Assembly: GCF_003852895.1 (NCBI RefSeq)
Contig: NZ_QUSW01000006.1
Location: forward strand, 62,001-126,000
Origin: Rhizobacter terrae
GTDB lineage: Bacteria; Pseudomonadota; Gammaproteobacteria; Burkholderiales; Burkholderiaceae_C
Direction of reading: 5' to 3'
DNA: 64,000 nucleotides
A model generated the notes under the pieces. The model did not search any database and was not told the origin of the DNA. It saw only the letters and a program-made list of their open reading frames with translations. A program made the position numbers and the translations under genes. Positions 31,715-40,775 of the stretch are shown here, in pieces; the stretch's first letter is position 1; the number at the start of each line of letters is the position of its first letter.

Positions 31715-34700
31715 ATGAGCCATTTCCTCGACCGCCTGACGCACTTCTCGCAACCCCGCGAAGACTTCGCCGAAGGCCACGGCGTCACGACCGGCGAAGA
31801 CCGCACCTGGGAAGACGCCTACCGCGCCCGCTGGCAGCACGACAAGATCGTGCGCTCCACCCACGGCACCAATTGCACCGGATCGTGCTCGTGGAAGATC
31901 TACGTCAAGGGCGGCATCGTCACCTGGGAAACCCAGCAGACCGACTACCCGCGCACGCGGCCGGACCTGCCCAACCACGAGCCGCGTGGCTGCGCGCGAG
32001 GCGCCTCGTATTCCTGGTACCTGTACAGCGCCAACCGCGTGAAGTACCCCATGGTGCGTGGCCGGCTGCTGCGGCACTGGCGCGCCGCGCTGGCCGTGTC
32101 CAGGAGCCCGGTGGATGCCTGGGCCAGCATCGTCGAAAGCTCCTCGCGCGACGACTGGGTCAGGCAGCGCGGCCTGGGCGGCTTCGTGCGCTCGACCTGG
32201 GAGGAAGTGAACCAGATCGTCGCCGCGGCCAACATCCACACCATCAAGAAGCACGGGCCCGACCGGATCATCGGCTTCTCGCCCATCCCGGCGATGAGCA
32301 TGGTGAGCTACGCCGCGGGCTCGCGCTACCTGTCGCTCATCGGCGGCGTGTGCATGAGCTTCTACGACTGGTACTGCGACCTGCCGCCCTCCAGCCCCAT
32401 GACCTGGGGCGAGCAGACCGACGTGCCCGAGTCGGCCGATTGGTACAACAGCAGCTTCATCATCGCCTGGGGCTCCAACGTGCCGCAGACGCGCACGCCC
32501 GATGCCCACTTCTTCACCGAGGTTCGCTACAAGGGCGCGAAGACGGTGGCGGTGACGCCGGACTACGCCGAGGTCAGCAAGCTGGCCGACCTGTGGATGC
32601 ATCCCAAGCAGGGCACGGATGCCGCGCTCGCCATGGCCATGGGCCACGTGATCCTCAAGGAGTTCTACTTCGACAAGCGGTCTTCGTATTTCGACGACTA
32701 CGCCCGCCGCTACACCGACCTGCCCATGCTCGTGCAGCTGGAAGAGCGCACGCTGCCCGATGGCCGAAAGGTCCTGGCCAGCCAGCGCTACCTGCGCGCC
32801 AGTGACTTCAACGGCAAACTGGGCCAGCAGAACAACCCCGACTGGAAGACCCTGGCCTTCGACGAAGGCGGCCGCGTGGTCGCGCCGCACGGCTCCATCG
32901 GTTTCCGCTGGAACTCTGAAGGATCTGCCGACACCGGCAAGTGGAACCTGGAAGACAAGGAAGCCCGCCACGGCGAGCAGGTGAAGCTGCGCCTGTCGGT
33001 GACCGAAGGCCGCGAACCGCATGACGTGGTCGACGTGGCGTTCCCGTACTTCGCCGGCATCGAGACGCCGCACTTCAAGGCCAACGACCAGGGTGGCGAC
33101 GTGCAGGTGCGCAAGGTGCCGGTGCAGCGCATCCGCCTGGGCAAGGCCGGGGCCGAGCGCGAGGCGATCGTCGCGACGGTGTTCGACCTGATGGCCGCGC
33201 ACTACGGCATCGACCGTGGTCATGGCGACGGCGCCAGGAGCTACGACGACGACGAGGCCTACACACCGGCCTGGCAGGAAAAGATCACCGGCGTGCCACG
33301 TGCGCAGGCCATCACCGTGGCGCGCCAGTTCGCCGACAACGCCGACAAGACCCGTGGCAAGTCCATGGTCATCATCGGCGCGGCGATGAACCACTGGTAC
33401 CACTGCGACATGAACTACCGCGGCATCATCAACATGCTGATGCTGTGCGGCTGCATCGGGCAAAGCGGCGGCGGCTGGGCGCACTACGTGGGGCAGGAGA
33501 AGCTGCGCCCGCAGACCGGCTGGACGGCCCTGGCCTTCGCGCTCGACTGGGCACGCCCGCCGCGCCAGATGAACAGCACCAGCTTCTTCTACGCCCACAC
33601 CGACCAGTGGCGCTACGAGAAGCTGGGCGTCGGCGAAATCCTCTCGCCGCTGGCCGACAAGCGCGAGTTCGACGGCAGCCTCATCGACTACAACGTGCGC
33701 GCCGAGCGCATGGGCTGGCTGCCCTCGGCGCCGCAGCTCAAGACCAATCCGCTGGAAGTCGCACGCGATGGAGCGGCCGCGGGCGACGTGAAGGCGCACG
33801 TGGTCAAGGGCCTGAAGGACGGCTCGCTGCAGATGAGCTGCGAAGACCCCGACCACCCCGACAACTGGCCGCGCAACATGTTCGTGTGGCGCTCCAACAT
33901 CCTGGGCTCATCCGGCAAGGGCCACGAGTATTTCCTCAAGCACTTCCTGGGCACGTCGCATGGCGTGCAAGGCGCCGACCTGGGCCGCGACGACGCCAAG
34001 CCGCGCGAAGTGCGCTGGCACGACAAGGCGCCCGAAGGCAAGCTGGACCTGGTGGTGACGCTGGACTTCCGCATGAGCACGACCTGCCTGTACTCGGACA
34101 TCGTGCTGCCCACCGCCACCTGGTACGAGAAGAACGACCTCAACACCAGCGACATGCACCCCTTCATCCACCCGCTGTCCACCGCGGTGGACCCGGCCTG
34201 GCAGGCGCGCAGCGACTGGGAGATCTACAAGGGTTTCGCCAAGACCTTCAGCGAACTGTGCCCGGGCCACCTGGGCGTGGAAAAGGAAGTGGTGCTCACC
34301 CCGCTGATGCACGACACGCCCGCCGAACTGGCGCAGCCTTTCGAGGTGCAGGACTGGAAGCGCGGCGAGGTGGACCTCGTGCCCGGCAAGACCGCGCCGC
34401 AGATCACCGTGGTCGAACGCGACTACCCCGCCACCTACGCCCGCTTCACCTCGCTGGGGCCGTTGATGGAGAAGGCGGGCAACGGCGGCAAGGGCATCGC
34501 CTGGAACACGGCCGAGGAAGTGCGGCAGCTGGCCGAGCTCAACGGCAAGGTGCACACCGACGGCCCCACCAAGGGCATGCCGAAGATCGAGACCGACATC
34601 GATGCAACCGAGGTCATCCTCATGCTCGCGCCGGAGACCAACGGCCACGTGGCGGTGAAAGCCTGGGAAGCGCTGGGCAAGATCACCGGCCGCGACCACA

Positions 34701-35476
34701 CCCACCTGGCGCTGCACCGCGAGGACGAGAAGATCCGCTTTCGCGACGTGCAGGCCCAGCCGCGCAAGATCATCAGCTCGCCCACCTGGAGCGGGCTGGA
34801 AAGCGAGAAGGTCTCGTACAACGCCGGCTACACCAACGTGCACGAGCTGATTCCCTGGCGCACCCTCACCGGGCGGCAGCAGTTCTACCTGGACCACCCG
34901 TGGATGCGCGCCTTCGGCGAGGAGTTCACCAGCTACCGGCCGCCGGTGGACCTGAAGACCGTGGGCGGCATCCAGGGCATCAAGCCCAACGGCGAGAAGG
35001 AGGTGGTGCTGAACTTCATCACGCCGCACCAGAAGTGGGGCATCCATTCCACCTACAGCGACAACCTGATGATGCTCACGCTCAACCGCGGCGGGCCGGT
35101 GGTGTGGCTGAGCGAAGACGACGCCCGCGAGGCCGGCATCGCCGACAACGACTGGATCGAGCTCTACAACGCCAACGGTGCCATCGCGGCGCGCGCGGTG
35201 GTGAGCCAGCGCGTGAACCGCGGCATGACGCTCATGTACCACGCGCAGGAAAAGATCATCAACACGCCGGGGTCGGAGATCACCGGGCAGCGTGGCGGCA
35301 TCCACAACTCGGTGACGCGCATCGTCACCAAGCCCACGCACATGATCGGCGGCTATGCGCAGTTCAGCTACGGCTTCAACTACTACGGGACGATCGGCAC
35401 GAATCGCGATGAATTCGTCGTCGTGAGAAAGATGAAGAAGATCGACTGGATGGACGATGAAGGGAGTGCAGCATGA
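31715..35476 (+). CDS. narG: respiratory nitrate reductase alpha subunit
   Basis: A 1,253-residue catalytic subunit that reduces nitrate to nitrite at the cytosolic face. The FS0 cluster ligands are His50, Cys54, Cys58 and Cys93. The molybdenum-ligand aspartate region is in SFYDWYCDLPPSSP (about 221-234). No Tat-like RR leader is obvious beyond what is usual for NarG. Length and motifs match the E. coli-type enzyme. It binds bis-MGD and pairs with NarH. The last four bases overlap narH. Confidence 0.96.
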   Translation: MSHFLDRLTHFSQPREDFAEGHGVTTGEDRTWEDAYRARWQHDKIVRSTHGTNCTGSCSWKIYVKGGIVTWETQQTDYPRTRPDLPNHEPRGCARGASYSWYLYSANRVKYPMVRGRLLRHWRAALAVSRSPVDAWASIVESSSRDDWVRQRGLGGFVRSTWEEVNQIVAAANIHTIKKHGPDRIIGFSPIPAMSMVSYAAGSRYLSLIGGVCMSFYDWYCDLPPSSPMTWGEQTDVPESADWYNSSFIIAWGSNVPQTRTPDAHFFTEVRYKGAKTVAVTPDYAEVSKLADLWMHPKQGTDAALAMAMGHVILKEFYFDKRSSYFDDYARRYTDLPMLVQLEERTLPDGRKVLASQRYLRASDFNGKLGQQNNPDWKTLAFDEGGRVVAPHGSIGFRWNSEGSADTGKWNLEDKEARHGEQVKLRLSVTEGREPHDVVDVAFPYFAGIETPHFKANDQGGDVQVRKVPVQRIRLGKAGAEREAIVATVFDLMAAHYGIDRGHGDGARSYDDDEAYTPAWQEKITGVPRAQAITVARQFADNADKTRGKSMVIIGAAMNHWYHCDMNYRGIINMLMLCGCIGQSGGGWAHYVGQEKLRPQTGWTALAFALDWARPPRQMNSTSFFYAHTDQWRYEKLGVGEILSPLADKREFDGSLIDYNVRAERMGWLPSAPQLKTNPLEVARDGAAAGDVKAHVVKGLKDGSLQMSCEDPDHPDNWPRNMFVWRSNILGSSGKGHEYFLKHFLGTSHGVQGADLGRDDAKPREVRWHDKAPEGKLDLVVTLDFRMSTTCLYSDIVLPTATWYEKNDLNTSDMHPFIHPLSTAVDPAWQARSDWEIYKGFAKTFSELCPGHLGVEKEVVLTPLMHDTPAELAQPFEVQDWKRGEVDLVPGKTAPQITVVERDYPATYARFTSLGPLMEKAGNGGKGIAWNTAEEVRQLAELNGKVHTDGPTKGMPKIETDIDATEVILMLAPETNGHVAVKAWEALGKITGRDHTHLALHREDEKIRFRDVQAQPRKIISSPTWSGLESEKVSYNAGYTNVHELIPWRTLTGRQQFYLDHPWMRAFGEEFTSYRPPVDLKTVGGIQGIKPNGEKEVVLNFITPHQKWGIHSTYSDNLMMLTLNRGGPVVWLSEDDAREAGIADNDWIELYNANGAIAARAVVSQRVNRGMTLMYHAQEKIINTPGSEITGQRGGIHNSVTRIVTKPTHMIGGYAQFSYGFNYYGTIGTNRDEFVVVRKMKKIDWMDDEGSAA

Positions 35477-36996
35477 AGGTCCGCGCGCAAATCGGCATGG
35501 TTCTCAACCTGGACAAGTGCATCGGCTGCCACACCTGCTCCGTCACCTGCAAGAACGTCTGGACCAACCGGCCGGGCATGGAGTACGCCTGGTTCAACAA
35601 CGTCGAGACCAAGCCGGGCATCGGCTACCCCAAGGACTGGGAGAACCAGGACAAGTGGAACGGCGGCTGGATTCGCAATGCCGACGGCTCCATCGAGCCG
35701 AAGCAAGGCGGCAAGTGGAAGCTGCTGATGCGCATCTTCGCCAACCCCAACCTGCCGCAGATCGACGACTACTACGAGCCCTTCACCTACGACTACGACC
35801 ACCTGCAGTCCGCGCCCGAGAGCAAGGCCGCGCCGACCGCACGCCCGCGCAGCCTCATCACCGGCCAGCGCATGCAGAAGATCGAATGGGGCCCGAACTG
35901 GGAAGAGATCCTCGGCGGCGAGTTCAGCAAGCGCAGCAAGGACAAGAACTTCGACGATGTGCAAAAGGACATCTACGGCCAGTTCGAGAACACCTTCATG
36001 ATGTACCTGCCCAGGCTGTGCGAGCACTGCCTGAACCCGGCGTGCGTGGCATCGTGCCCCTCGGGCTCGATCTACAAGCGCGAGGAAGACGGCATCGTGC
36101 TCATCGACCAGGACAAGTGCCGCGGCTGGCGCATGTGCGTGTCGGGCTGCCCGTACAAGAAGATCTACTACAACTGGCAAAGCGGCAAGGCCGAGAAGTG
36201 CATCTTCTGCTACCCGCGCATCGAGGCCGGCCAGCCCACCGTGTGCTCCGAAACCTGCGTGGGCCGCATCCGCTACCTGGGCGTGATGCTCTATGACGCC
36301 GACCGCATCGCCGAGGCCGCGAGCACCGAGCGCGACCGCGACCTGTACGAGGCGCAGTGCGAGATCTTCCTCGACCCGAACGACCCGGCCGTGATCGAGC
36401 AGGCCCGGCGCGACGGCATTCCCGAAGCCTGGCTGATCGCCGCGCGCAAGAGCCCGGTGTGGAAGATGGCGATGGACTGGAAGGTCGCCCTGCCCTTGCA
36501 CCCCGAGTACCGCACGCTGCCCATGGTCTGGTACGTGCCGCCGCTGTCGCCCATCACCGCCGCGGCGAACGCGGGCGACATCGGCATCAACGGCGAGATC
36601 CCGGACGTTCGGCAGCTGCGCATCCCCGTGCAGTACCTGGCCAACCTGCTCACGGCGGGTGACACCGGGCCAGTCATCCGCGCGCTGGAACGCATGCTCG
36701 CCATGCGCGCCTACCAGCGCGGCAAGCATGTGGACGGCATCGAACGCGCCGACGTGCTGGCGCAGGCCGGCATGAGCGCCGCGGCGGTCGAAGAGATGTA
36801 CCAGGTGATGGCCATCGCCAACTACGAAGACCGCTTCGTCATTCCCACCACGCACCGCGAGTACGCCGAGAACGCCTTCGACCTGCGTGGCGGCTGCGGC
36901 TTCTCGTTCGGCAACGGCTGCTCCGACGGCGCCTCCGACACCTCGCTGTTCGGCGGGAAGAAGCGCCGAACCATTCCCATCAAGGCCACCCTGTGA
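35473..36996 (+). CDS. narH: respiratory nitrate reductase beta subunit
   Basis: A 507-residue iron-sulfur subunit that carries electrons from NarI to NarG. Four cluster motifs are complete: CIGCHTCSVTC (16-26), CEHCLNPACVASCPSG, CRGWRMCVSGCP (tryptophan in place of one cysteine, giving the usual [3Fe-4S] centre) and CIFCYPRIEAGQPTVCSETC. It overlaps narG by four bases and is followed by narJ after 10 bp. Confidence 0.96.
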   Translation: MKVRAQIGMVLNLDKCIGCHTCSVTCKNVWTNRPGMEYAWFNNVETKPGIGYPKDWENQDKWNGGWIRNADGSIEPKQGGKWKLLMRIFANPNLPQIDDYYEPFTYDYDHLQSAPESKAAPTARPRSLITGQRMQKIEWGPNWEEILGGEFSKRSKDKNFDDVQKDIYGQFENTFMMYLPRLCEHCLNPACVASCPSGSIYKREEDGIVLIDQDKCRGWRMCVSGCPYKKIYYNWQSGKAEKCIFCYPRIEAGQPTVCSETCVGRIRYLGVMLYDADRIAEAASTERDRDLYEAQCEIFLDPNDPAVIEQARRDGIPEAWLIAARKSPVWKMAMDWKVALPLHPEYRTLPMVWYVPPLSPITAAANAGDIGINGEIPDVRQLRIPVQYLANLLTAGDTGPVIRALERMLAMRAYQRGKHVDGIERADVLAQAGMSAAAVEEMYQVMAIANYEDRFVIPTTHREYAENAFDLRGGCGFSFGNGCSDGASDTSLFGGKKRRTIPIKATL

Positions 36997-37006
36997 GGAC
37001 CGCCCC

Positions 37007-37690
37007 ATGAGCCGAGACACTTCCCTCACCCTGCGAGCCCTGGGCGCCTTGCTGGGCTATCCGGACGGCACGCTGCGCGCCGCACTGCCCGAGCTGGGCG
37101 ATGCGCTGCATGCGCGTTGCGGCCTGCCGCGCAGCCGCCTGGCCGAGCTCGACGCGCTCATGCGCTGGATGCGCGCAGCCGACCCCTACGAGGTCGAGGC
37201 CCGTTACGTCGAGACCTTCGACCGCGGCCGTGCCACCTCGCTGCACCTGTTCGAGCACGTGCATGGCGACTCGCGCGAGCGCGGGCCTGCGCTGGTGGAC
37301 CTGCAGCAGACCTACGAGCGCGCGGGCCTTCTCCTGCAAGGCACCGAGCTGCCCGACCACCTGCCGGTGGTGCTGGAGTTCGCATCCACCCAGCCCGAGG
37401 CGACCGCGCGCGAGTTCCTGGGCGAGATGGCGCACATCCTCACCGCCATCTTCAGTGCCTTGCTGGAACGCGAGAGCCCCTACGCCTCGGTCGTCGCCGC
37501 CGTGCTGGAACTGGCCGGTCAGAAGGTGCAGGCCGTGCCCGTCGCGCCCGACCCGGCGCTGGATGACGCCTGGGCCGAGCCGCCCGCCTTCGATGGCTGC
37601 AGCAGCCGAGGCCAATCGCGCCCCGACGTGCCGCAGCCCATCCACATCGTGCGAAACAAGCCCAACCATTCGCAAGGAGCCGCCGCATGA
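37007..37690 (+). CDS. narJ: nitrate reductase assembly chaperone NarJ
   Basis: A 227-residue helical chaperone of the TorD/NarJ family. It is needed for molybdenum cofactor insertion into NarG and for heme insertion into NarI, and it is not part of the final enzyme. LGALLGYPDGTLRAALPEL at the start and YVETFDRGRATSLHLFEHVHGDSRERG near 65-92 are diagnostic. The ATG at 37007 follows narH by 10 bp; the stop overlaps narI by four bases. Confidence 0.93.
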   Translation: MSRDTSLTLRALGALLGYPDGTLRAALPELGDALHARCGLPRSRLAELDALMRWMRAADPYEVEARYVETFDRGRATSLHLFEHVHGDSRERGPALVDLQQTYERAGLLLQGTELPDHLPVVLEFASTQPEATAREFLGEMAHILTAIFSALLERESPYASVVAAVLELAGQKVQAVPVAPDPALDDAWAEPPAFDGCSSRGQSRPDVPQPIHIVRNKPNHSQGAAA

Positions 37691-38496
37691 GCACCTCCTG
37701 GCTCGACACTTTCCTCTTCGGCTTCTACCCGTACATCTGCCTGAGCGTGTTCCTGCTGGGCAGCCTGGTGCGCTTCGACCGCGACCAGTACACCTGGAAG
37801 AGCGACTCCTCGCAGCTGCTGCGCACCGGCAGCCTGCGCTGGGGCAGCAACCTCTTCCATGTGGGCGTGCTGTTCCTCTTCGCCGGCCATTCGGTGGGCA
37901 TGCTCACGCCGCACGTCGTGTACGAGCCCTTCATCAGCGCGGGCAACAAGCAGCTGGTGGCGATGGTCTCGGGCGGCCTCTTCGGCGTGCTCGGCTTCAC
38001 CGGCGTGAGCCTGCTGCTGCACCGGCGGCTGTTCGACCCGCGCATCCGCGCCACCTCCAAGACCAGCGACATCGCGCTGCTGGCCCTGCTGTGGCTGCAG
38101 TTCGCGCTGGGGCTGGGCACCATCCCGCTGTCGGCCCACCACCTGGACGGCTCGATGATGATGAAGCTGGCCGAATGGGCACAACGCATCGTCACCTTCC
38201 GCAGCGGCGGCGTGGAGCTGCTGGCCGATGCGAGCTGGGTGTTCAAGGCGCACATGACGCTGGGCATGACGATCTTCCTCATCTTCCCGTTCACGCGGCT
38301 GGTGCATGTGTGGAGCGGCTTCGGCACGCTGGCCTATGCCTTCCGGCCCTACCAGATGGTGCGCAGCCGCCGCATCAACCTGGCAGCGGGGCACCTGGCG
38401 CCTCAGCGGGTGGTGATGCACTCACGGCCCGCCAGGCCGGTGCAACCCGTGCAAGAGCACGACACCCTGCCCCACGCCCGCCGTGCGGACGCCTGA
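37687..38496 (+). CDS. narI: respiratory nitrate reductase gamma subunit (cytochrome b)
   Basis: A 269-residue membrane cytochrome with five TM helices that oxidises quinol and anchors NarGH. Heme ligands are visible as His58 and His68 in LFHVGVLFLFAGHSVG, with the second pair in KAHMTLGMTIFLIF and TRLVHVWS (about 195-215). The C-terminal tail (about 235-269) is basic and extends beyond the E. coli protein. It overlaps narJ and is followed by the parvulin gene. Confidence 0.95.
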   Translation: MSTSWLDTFLFGFYPYICLSVFLLGSLVRFDRDQYTWKSDSSQLLRTGSLRWGSNLFHVGVLFLFAGHSVGMLTPHVVYEPFISAGNKQLVAMVSGGLFGVLGFTGVSLLLHRRLFDPRIRATSKTSDIALLALLWLQFALGLGTIPLSAHHLDGSMMMKLAEWAQRIVTFRSGGVELLADASWVFKAHMTLGMTIFLIFPFTRLVHVWSGFGTLAYAFRPYQMVRSRRINLAAGHLAPQRVVMHSRPARPVQPVQEHDTLPHARRADA

Positions 38497-38509
38497 AGGA
38501 GCGGTTGTG

Positions 38510-39247
38510 ATGCAAGCCCACACCCTCATCGCCCGCGTCAACGGCGTGCCGCTGCACGAAGCCGGCGAGACGCTGGACGAAGACACGCTGCGCCAACGCG
38601 CCTGCACCGAGCTCTTGAAGCAGGCCGCCGGTGCGGTCGGCGTCACCACCGCTTCGGCGGCCGATGCGATCGAGCAGTTCCTCGACCGCGAGCTGCACGT
38701 GCCCGAGCCTTCCGACGAGGCCTGCCGCCGCCACTTCCAGGCGCATGCGGCCCACTACGGGCGCGGCGAGCGGGTGCGGCTGCGGCACATCCTGCTGGCG
38801 GTGACGCCGGGGCTGGACGTGGCCGCGCTGAGGCATCGCGCCGAGGCACTGCTGCTGGAGCTGCGCTGCGCCGAACCTGAGAGCGATGCGTTCGGCACCG
38901 CGGCGCGCCGCTGGTCCAACTGCCCAAGCGGTGCCGATGGCGGCGAGCTGGGCTGGGTCTCGCGCGACGATTGCGCACCGGAGTTCGCCCAGGGCGTCTT
39001 CGGGCAGGACACCATCGGCGTGCTGCCCATGCTCGTCCACAGCCGCCATGGCTTTCACGTGGTGGAGATCCTTGGACGAGAAGCGCCCATCGCGCCGGAT
39101 TTCGAGGACGTGCGCGAGGCCGTGGCCGCCCGCCTGCGCCAGCAGTCCTGGGTGCAGGCCCTGCGCCAGTACCTGCAGTTGCTGGCCGCCCAGGCCACGC
39201 TCGAAGGCGTGACGCTGGCCGCCGCGGAAACACCGCTGGTGCAGTGA
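38510..39247 (+). CDS. parvulin-type peptidyl-prolyl isomerase in the nar operon
   Basis: A 245-residue protein of the PpiC/NifM-like group. The parvulin domain runs from VRLRHILLAV to GFHVVEILG (about 88-190), with the GGELGWVSRDDCAPEFAQGVFG core. The helical N-terminal domain resembles the chaperone part of SurA. No signal peptide is present, so it should act in the cytosol. Genes like this follow narI in several beta-proteobacteria and are thought to help fold nitrate reductase. AAGGAG lies at 38496-38501; a GTG three bases before the ATG is an alternative start. Confidence 0.88.
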   Translation: MQAHTLIARVNGVPLHEAGETLDEDTLRQRACTELLKQAAGAVGVTTASAADAIEQFLDRELHVPEPSDEACRRHFQAHAAHYGRGERVRLRHILLAVTPGLDVAALRHRAEALLLELRCAEPESDAFGTAARRWSNCPSGADGGELGWVSRDDCAPEFAQGVFGQDTIGVLPMLVHSRHGFHVVEILGREAPIAPDFEDVREAVAARLRQQSWVQALRQYLQLLAAQATLEGVTLAAAETPLVQ

Positions 39248-39369
39248 TGCCCGACGAGCTGCTGCGACGGCTGCGGCGCTTTCACGAGCACTCGTTTCCG
39301 CTGTACCGCGCCGGGCCCGGCGAACTCTTCATGGTGCGCAACGTGGGCGCACTGGTGCCGCCGTGCTGA
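39247..39369 (+). pseudogene. remnant of a beta-carbonic anhydrase gene
   Basis: The 40-residue frame begins MPDELLRRLRRFHEHSFP, like the N-terminus of beta-carbonic anhydrases, and jumps directly to GPGELFMVRNVGALVPP, like the segment that follows the active site. The part expected between them, which holds the zinc-binding CxDSR motif, is missing, and a stop follows immediately. Nothing downstream restores the frame. It starts at the parvulin stop codon (overlap of one base), so an intact gene was probably once the last gene of the nar operon. Confidence 0.5.
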
Positions 39370-39500
39370 GGCACGCGCGACGGCGGCCTGCACGACATCC
39401 GCTCCGGCAGCTCCGTGCCGGCATCGAAGGCCGAACACAGCGGGACGGGGCCGGTCGACACGGCCTTGTTCAATGAAATCGATGCGTCGCTCGCACCCGG

Positions 39501-39542
39501 TTGATCTGGGTCAGGGACAAGCCTTGCCGGCCTGCCTAGAGT
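39501..39542 (+). promoter_or_regulatory. FNR-type box and -10 of the nitronate monooxygenase gene
   Basis: TTGATCTGGGTCAG (39501-39514) has a perfect left half-site and TCA in the right. TAGAGT at 39537-39542 is a fair -10. A start at about 39549 puts the box centre exactly at -41.5, the spacing of class II FNR promoters. Confidence 0.65.
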
Positions 39543-39568
39543 GCACGCGAACTCCTGGAGCCACTCTC

Positions 39569-40768
39569 TTGATTCCCCCGGAACTGAAGTCGCTGCTCGA
39601 ACGCAGCGGCCTGGCCGCCTTGCGGCTGGGCGAACGAACGCTGCTGCCCATCGTCCAGGGCGGCATGGGCATCGGCGTGTCGGCGCACCGGCTCGCAGGC
39701 GCGGTGGCTGCGTCCGGCGGCATGGGCACGCTCAGTTCGGTGGACCTGCGGAGGCACCACCCCGACCTCATGGAACGCACGCGAGGCCTGGGTGTCGGCC
39801 CTGAGGCGAAGGCAGCCATCGACCAGGCGAACCTTGAAGCGCTCACACGCGAGGTGACGGCCGCGCGCGAGGCGTCCCAGGGCCGCGGCATGCTCGCGAT
39901 GAACGTGATGCGCGCCGTGAGCGAGTACGCCGCCTACGTGAAGCGCTCGCTCGAAGCCGGCATCGACGCGCTGGTGGTCGGCGCCGGCCTGCCGCTGGAC
40001 CTGCCCGACCTGGCCGCCGAGCACCCCAAGACCCTGCTCGTGCCCATCCTCTCCGATGCACGCGGCGTGCAGCTCGTCATCCGCAAGTGGGAGCGCAAGA
40101 AGCGCATGCCCGATGCCATCGTGCTGGAGCATCCCCGCCTGGCCGGCGGCCACCTCGGCGCCGCCCGCGTGGCGGACCTGAACGACCCGCGCTTCGAGTT
40201 CGACCAATGCATCCCGCAGACCCGTGCCGTGCTGCGCGAGGCGGGCATCGAAGCGACCACGCCCATCATCGCGGCGGGCGGCATCCGATCGCTGGAGGAC
40301 ATCCGCCGCGTGCAGGCCCTGGGCGCCAGTGCCGTTCAGCTGGGCACGCCCTTCGCCGTCACCCTCGAAGGCGACGCGCACCCCGAGTTCAAGCGCGTGC
40401 TGGCCGAGGCCAGCGAAGACGACAAGCTGGAGTTCACCAGCGTCGCCGGCCTGCCTGCGCGCGCCGTGGCCACGCCCTGGCTCAAGGCCTACCTGAAGGC
40501 CGAGCCGCGGCTGCAGGCCGTGGCGCAGGTGAAGCAGCGCTGCACCAAGGCCTTCGACTGCCTGGCGCAATGCGGCCTGCGCGACGGCAAGGTCGGCTGG
40601 GGCCAGTTCTGCATCGACCAGCAACTGGCCGCCGCCCTGCGCGGCGACGTGAAGCGCGGACTGTTCTTCACCGGCCGCGGCGCGCTGCCTTTCGGCGCGC
40701 AGATCCGCAGCGTGCACGACCTGATGGTGAAGATGCTCGGCGGCGAGCCCGCGCCCGCCGCGGCCTGA
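39569..40768 (+). CDS. nitronate monooxygenase / 2-nitropropane dioxygenase family
   Basis: A 399-residue FMN-dependent TIM-barrel enzyme. The N-terminal PIVQGGMGIGVSAHRLAGAVAASGGMGTLSS is the family's flavin-site signature; IIAAGGIRSLEDIRRVQALGASAVQLGTPF near 230-260 binds the FMN phosphate. A C-terminal cysteine-bearing region (RCTKAFDCLAQCGLRDG) is a feature of a subgroup. The preferred start is the TTG at 39569, eight bases after TGGAG; an ATG at 39473 would run through the predicted promoter. Members linked to nar genes may detoxify nitro compounds or nitronates formed in nitrate respiration. Confidence 0.85.
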   Translation: MIPPELKSLLERSGLAALRLGERTLLPIVQGGMGIGVSAHRLAGAVAASGGMGTLSSVDLRRHHPDLMERTRGLGVGPEAKAAIDQANLEALTREVTAAREASQGRGMLAMNVMRAVSEYAAYVKRSLEAGIDALVVGAGLPLDLPDLAAEHPKTLLVPILSDARGVQLVIRKWERKKRMPDAIVLEHPRLAGGHLGAARVADLNDPRFEFDQCIPQTRAVLREAGIEATTPIIAAGGIRSLEDIRRVQALGASAVQLGTPFAVTLEGDAHPEFKRVLAEASEDDKLEFTSVAGLPARAVATPWLKAYLKAEPRLQAVAQVKQRCTKAFDCLAQCGLRDGKVGWGQFCIDQQLAAALRGDVKRGLFFTGRGALPFGAQIRSVHDLMVKMLGGEPAPAAA

Positions 40769-40775
40769 AAACGCA

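Noticed and set aside
28856-33856. A 1,666-residue leftward open frame across narK1, narK2 and narG
   Set aside because: A high-GC antisense artefact: low complexity, rich in His, Arg and Gly, and fully covered by well-conserved genes on the plus strand.
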